From an uncultured Collinsella sp. (GTDB taxonomy: Bacteria; Actinomycetota; Coriobacteriia; Coriobacteriales; Coriobacteriaceae), in NCBI GenBank assembly GCA_900554325.1, contig USHA01000072.1, positions 1-11,280 on the forward strand: a stretch of DNA of 11,280 nt, in the 5' to 3' direction. This document shows, piece after piece, positions 8,593 to 11,280 of the stretch. Numbering within the stretch: position 1 is the first letter of the stretch; the number at the start of each line of letters is the position of its first letter. Below the pieces are notes generated by a model, which did not search any database, was not told the origin of the DNA, and saw nothing but the letters and a program-made list of their open reading frames with translations. The translations under genes and the position numbers were made by a program.

Positions 8593-8598
8593 TACAAT
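8593..8598 (+). promoter_or_regulatory. Candidate upstream -10 element (P1) before the PHP gene
   Basis: TACAAT in the context TGCCTACAATG, 17 nt after the aminotransferase stop. It nearly repeats the TGCGTACAATG at 8694-8704. TTAAAA (8572-8577) could be a weak -35 but the spacing is only 15 nt. If used, it would give a leader of about 135 nt. Confidence 0.3.
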
Positions 8599-8609
8599 GT
8601 TTTACGTGA

Positions 8610-8640
8610 AACGGGGTTTGGTGTTAAGCCGGACCCCGTT
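8610..8640 (+). other. Stem-loop in the aminotransferase-PHP spacer
   Basis: Bases 8610-8621 pair with 8629-8640 (12 bp, two of them U-G) around a 7-nt loop TGTTAAG. It lies 34 nt after the aminotransferase stop. It is followed by GTCATGG rather than a T-run, so it is at best a weak terminator. It could instead be a leader structure or a 3'-end stabiliser. Confidence 0.45.
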
Positions 8641-8673
8641 GTCATGGACGTTGTGTCTTTGGGATGGAGTGGT

Positions 8674-8703
8674 TTTACGACTATCGAAGGCTATGCGTAC
8701 AAT
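8674..8703 (+). promoter_or_regulatory. Candidate promoter (P2) for the PHP gene
   Basis: The -10 TACAAT is at 8698-8703 and a -35-like TTTACG at 8674-8679 (four matches to TTGACA), with an 18-nt spacer. The -10 is 37 nt before the start codon. Confidence 0.5.
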
Positions 8704-8740
8704 GAATATAAGCGACGGCCGTGCCAGATAAGGAGACCTG

Positions 8741-9562
8741 ATGCCCTACCTGCTTTCTTGTGACATTCATACCCATACGATGTTCTCTGCGCATGCATAT
8801 TCGACCATTGAGGAGAATGTGTACTGGGCGGCAGAGCGTGGTCTGCAGGTGCTCGGATCTGCCGACCATTTGAGCTCTATGGTTACGGCTTGCCCCAATG
8901 ACCTGCGCAGTTACCAGTTCTTTATCAACCAGGATATCTGGCCGCGCATTTGGAGCGGCGTGCTGGTGCTGCGTGGTGCCGAGGCCGATATCGTTTCGCT
9001 GGACGGAAGCCTGTTTGGCGAGGACACTCCTGTCACGCTCGATATCGCCGGCGATTCGTACAGCCGTCAGCATTCACTGTTCGATTTGGTTACGCGTAAT
9101 TTGGATTATTTGGTTGCAAGCGTGCATAATCCGCAGATTGCTGAGGGCGCGACGCTGGCCCAGACGACCGAGATGTATATCAATGCCCTGGAGCACCCCA
9201 AGGTGTTCATGCTGGGCCACACGGGGCGTTCGGGCGTGCCGTTCGATATCGACGAGGTGCTGTTGGCAGCTAAGGCCAAGCACAAGATTATTGAGATCAA
9301 CAACCATAGTCTTGAACACGGTGTCGACACTGAGCATTGGGCCGTATGCCGCAAGATTGCCGAGCGCTGCGCCGAGCTGGGCGTGGGCATTGGCGTGTCG
9401 ACCGATGCCCACATTGGCATGGCCATTGGCAAGCTCGATCACGCGCGCAAGATGCTCGACGAGATTCACTTCCCGCTGGATTTGATCGTGACGCGCGACC
9501 GCGAGACGCTGCTGCGCGAGATGGCGGCAGCCGGCGTGTGCGATCTGCGCAATGGGATGTAG
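8741..9562 (+). CDS. PHP-domain phosphoesterase, YcdX type
   Basis: This 273-residue protein is a metal-dependent phosphatase of the polymerase and histidinol phosphatase superfamily. The nine ligands known for the trinuclear site of YcdX-like enzymes all have counterparts. They are H10 and H12 in DIHTHT, H18 in SAHAY, H43 in ADHLS, E81 in RGAEADI, H129 in ASVHN, H160 in LGHTGR, and D222 and H224 in STDAH. The N-terminal SCDIHTHTMFSAHAYST and EINNHS segments also fit this subgroup. The start is supported by AAGGAG (8730-8735) five bases before the ATG. It lies 165 bp after the aminotransferase on the same strand, with its own promoter-like sites. The physiological substrate is unknown. A histidinol-phosphatase role is less likely, since no his genes are nearby and the YcdX-like ligand set fits better. 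Confidence 0.93.
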   Translation: MPYLLSCDIHTHTMFSAHAYSTIEENVYWAAERGLQVLGSADHLSSMVTACPNDLRSYQFFINQDIWPRIWSGVLVLRGAEADIVSLDGSLFGEDTPVTLDIAGDSYSRQHSLFDLVTRNLDYLVASVHNPQIAEGATLAQTTEMYINALEHPKVFMLGHTGRSGVPFDIDEVLLAAKAKHKIIEINNHSLEHGVDTEHWAVCRKIAERCAELGVGIGVSTDAHIGMAIGKLDHARKMLDEIHFPLDLIVTRDRETLLREMAAAGVCDLRNGM

Positions 9563-9582
9563 CGGAGTTTATAAACCAAGCG

Positions 9583-9614
9583 AAGGGGGCGGCCCAGGCG
9601 GGTCGCCCCCTTTC
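9583..9614 (+). terminator. Hairpin terminator after the PHP gene
   Basis: A 13-bp stem (9583-9595 with 9600-9612, one G-T pair) closes an AGGC loop, followed by a short T-rich tail. It starts 21 nt after the stop. It lies between convergent genes, and its stem may also slow transcription from the methyltransferase gene ending at 9641. Confidence 0.82.
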
Positions 9615-9640
9615 TTGTCCCAAAAATCTACTGAGGTTGG

Positions 9641-11086
9641 TTAGCGGCGTTCGAGGACCGCTACGGTTTCGGTGTGGTCGGTGTGAGGGAACATGTCGAC
9701 GGGCGTGATCTTGAGCAGGCGATAGCCTCCGTCGAGGAGCTGATGCAGGTCGCGCTCTTGAGTCACGGGGTTGCAGCTGATATAGGTGATGCGGCGCGGC
9801 TTAAGCGCGCAGGCAGCTTCGAGGAACTCGGGGGTAGAGCCGGCGCGCGGCGGATCGATGGAAAGGACATCGACCCGCTCGTTGTTGTCGGCGGCATCTA
9901 GGATGTAGTCGGTGGCATCGTCGGCCATAAACCAAGCGCTGCGGGTGAGGCCGTTGAGCTCGGCATTACGACGTGCGTCGGCAATGCCGGCGTGGTTGCG
10001 CTCCACGCCAAGCAGCATAATACCGACGCCCTTGTTCTGGGCATCTTTAGCTGCGCAAAGACCGATGGTACCGCTGCCACAGTAGGCATCCATGAGTACG
10101 TCGCCCTGCTGCAGGTCCATGCCGTCAATCGCGAGCTGATAGAGCAGCTCGGTCTGCTGCGGGTTGGTCTGGTAGAACGCGGTGGGGGAGATATCGAACT
10201 CGCAGCCGAGCAGCTGGTCGCGCATGCACTCGGCGCCATATACAATGCGGGTTTCCTCGCCGAGGATGGCGTTGCCGGGACGTCCGTTGATGTTTTGGGC
10301 GACGGTGACGATGTGCGGATTGAGTGCGGCGACAGCCTCAAAGAACTCCTGCGCATGCGGCAAGTCGCGCTGAGCGGTCACGAGCGTAACCATGACCTGG
10401 TCGGTACGCCAACCGCAGCGGACGACGGCATAGCGAAGCAAACCAAGATGCTTGTCCTCATTAAAGGCGGGAATATGCAGCCGCTCAGCTTCGCGTGCGA
10501 TGCCGTTGAGAATCTGACGGGCACCCGGTGCCTCGACAGGACACTCGGGTACGGCAACGATCTTGTGCGTGCCGCGCTCAAAGAAACCGCAACGGACAGC
10601 ACCCTCCTTACCGGGAGCAAAGGGAGTGGCGGCCTTATGGCGAAAACCGCGCGGCGCAGGATATTTGCCCGGGTCGCCCAGGGTGACGCCCATACCGCGA
10701 ATGGGGTCGACGCTAATGCCCTCGCGCTCGCAAAGGGTAGCAAAAAGCTCCTCCATGGCGGCCTGCTTGGCTGCCAACTGCTTCTTATAAGGACGATTGA
10801 GCGCCGCGCATCCGCCACAAGCTCTCATGATGGAACAGGGAGACTTGGGATCCACAGCCTTACGCGCAGGCGAAACCGGATCTTTATGCGGACGCTTGGA
10901 GCGAGTCTGAGACGCTTTGTCTCCGCCTCGACGAGAGTCAGAACGCTTGGTCTTAGCCCTGCTCTTGGCCGATTTGCTTTTTGCAGCTTTAGAAGACTTG
11001 GATTTCGTAGAAGATTTCTCCTCTGACCCCTCAGCCGCCTCGATCAAAGCACGACGAGCCTTACGCTCCGCACGAGATTCTGCCAT
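9641..11086 (-). CDS. rlmD: 23S rRNA (uracil-C5)-methyltransferase, TrmA/RumA (RlmD) family
   Basis: This SAM-dependent enzyme methylates C5 of a uridine in 23S rRNA (U1939 for RlmD; Gram-positive RlmCD also acts on U747). The 481-residue protein carries the family iron-sulfur motif C-x5-C-x2-C at C84, C90 and C93, with the fourth cysteine C182 in VPECPV. It has FYQTNPQQ (304-311), the SAM motif DAYCGSGTIGL (333-343) and DPPRAG (411-416). The catalytic cysteine is C438 in YISCNP and the general base E473 is in HTETV. Residues 1 to about 80 are Lys/Ser/Arg-rich low-complexity sequence with no beta-barrel pattern, where a TRAM domain normally sits. The ATG at 11086 has only a weak GGGG ribosome binding site 7 nt upstream, and a TACAAT hexamer at 11126-11131. 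Target specificity (RlmD versus RlmCD) cannot be decided here. Confidence 0.9.
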   Translation of the reverse strand: MAESRAERKARRALIEAAEGSEEKSSTKSKSSKAAKSKSAKSRAKTKRSDSRRGGDKASQTRSKRPHKDPVSPARKAVDPKSPCSIMRACGGCAALNRPYKKQLAAKQAAMEELFATLCEREGISVDPIRGMGVTLGDPGKYPAPRGFRHKAATPFAPGKEGAVRCGFFERGTHKIVAVPECPVEAPGARQILNGIAREAERLHIPAFNEDKHLGLLRYAVVRCGWRTDQVMVTLVTAQRDLPHAQEFFEAVAALNPHIVTVAQNINGRPGNAILGEETRIVYGAECMRDQLLGCEFDISPTAFYQTNPQQTELLYQLAIDGMDLQQGDVLMDAYCGSGTIGLCAAKDAQNKGVGIMLLGVERNHAGIADARRNAELNGLTRSAWFMADDATDYILDAADNNERVDVLSIDPPRAGSTPEFLEAACALKPRRITYISCNPVTQERDLHQLLDGGYRLLKITPVDMFPHTDHTETVAVLERR

Positions 11087-11125
11087 GAATTAACCCCACT
11101 AATTTATTAATTTAAAGCTACAAGC

Positions 11126-11131
11126 ATTGTA
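11126..11131 (-). promoter_or_regulatory. Candidate -10 element for the rRNA methyltransferase gene
   Basis: TACAAT on the minus strand, 39 nt before the start codon, in the context GGTACAATGC. No good -35 is visible. The leader that follows is very AT-rich. Confidence 0.5.
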
Positions 11132-11171
11132 CCGTGCCAAGCCAACAGACGATATGCAAGCGGTTTATTGG

Positions 11172-11182
11172 TATCAGTGATA
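11172..11182. promoter_or_regulatory. TATCAGTGATA palindrome, tet-operator-like
   Basis: A perfect 11-bp inverted repeat (TATCA-G-TGATA) with one base at the centre. It equals the core of the TetR operator tetO2 (CTATCAGTGATAG), with 12 of 13 positions matching when flanks are included. It lies 41 bp upstream of the methyltransferase -10 candidate, in DNA without a gene. An operator role is inferred from resemblance only. Confidence 0.4.
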
Positions 11183-11250
11183 GGTACAACGATGATTGCC
11201 CGCTGGGCTCCGGGGCGGGGGTTAAGTTTATCGCGAGTTCCGCACGAACA

Positions 11251-11273
11251 GGAGGCCACTTAATGTGGCCTCC
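11251..11273. terminator. Terminator-like hairpin at the window edge
   Basis: A perfect 9-bp stem GGAGGCCAC/GTGGCCTCC (11251-11259 with 11265-11273) surrounds a TTAAT loop. No T-run is visible on either strand within the window. It may terminate a minus-strand gene that ends beyond 11280, but the context is cut off. Confidence 0.45.
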
Positions 11274-11280
11274 GTCGTGA

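Larger units (their letters stand above)
11087..11280. other. Intergenic region at the window end
   Basis: I see no credible gene in these 194 bp. The part nearest the methyltransferase gene is AT-rich and holds its -10 candidate. The middle has the tetO-like palindrome, followed by a GC-rich patch (11198-11220) that can form only a short 5-bp stem. Confidence 0.6.

Noticed and set aside
8488..8763. 91-codon frame bridging the aminotransferase end and the PHP start
   Set aside because: It overlaps two well-supported genes and their spacer and has no ribosome binding site.
9992..11026. 344-codon plus-strand frame antisense to the rRNA methyltransferase
   Set aside because: Shadow of the gene with intact catalytic motifs. 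No promoter, ribosome binding site or domain was found.

Overview
The window looks like ordinary chromosome from a gut actinobacterium of the class Coriobacteriia, most likely Collinsella or a close relative. This is inference from the moderately high-GC codon use, the tilS-hpt-ftsH order, an actinobacterial-type 5S rRNA and general protein character; no database search was possible.

Layout. Positions 1-322 are the 3' end of a 23S rRNA gene, followed by a short structured spacer without a tRNA, a complete 5S rRNA (465-583) and a strong intrinsic terminator, so this is the end of an rRNA operon. A more AT-rich stretch (about 650-1460) follows. It holds an unrecognised tail-anchored membrane protein on the minus strand and a long divergent spacer. 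Then comes an hsp20 small heat-shock gene whose leader can fold into two adjacent hairpins, the second covering the Shine-Dalgarno. A long bidirectional hairpin separates hsp20 from a convergent YycJ/WalJ-type metallo-beta-lactamase-fold gene.

Divergent from that gene is the conserved housekeeping cluster tilS (tRNA-Ile lysidine synthetase), hpt (hypoxanthine phosphoribosyltransferase) and ftsH (membrane AAA+ zinc protease). hpt and ftsH are separated by one base and must be co-transcribed. hpt also has its own promoter-like site under nested palindromes. After the ftsH terminator lies a 60-bp near-perfect palindrome resembling REP/RAYT-type repeats, then a class I/II PLP-dependent aminotransferase and a PHP-domain phosphoesterase (YcdX type) with tandem promoter-like sites. 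The last gene, convergent on the minus strand, is a TrmA/RumA-family 23S rRNA uracil-C5 methyltransferase. It has an intact iron-sulfur motif, but a lysine/serine-rich tail stands where the TRAM domain usually is. The final ~190 bp has no gene but contains an 11-bp palindrome matching the core of a tet operator and a terminator-like hairpin at the window edge.

Functionally this is translation (rRNA, tRNA modification, rRNA methylation), purine salvage and protein quality control. I see no defence system, prophage, CRISPR array or biosynthetic cluster. The interest is in small non-coding elements: the candidate RNA thermometer, the REP-like palindrome, the tetO-like site, and a recurrent TACAAT -10 hexamer placed 24-39 nt before five start codons.
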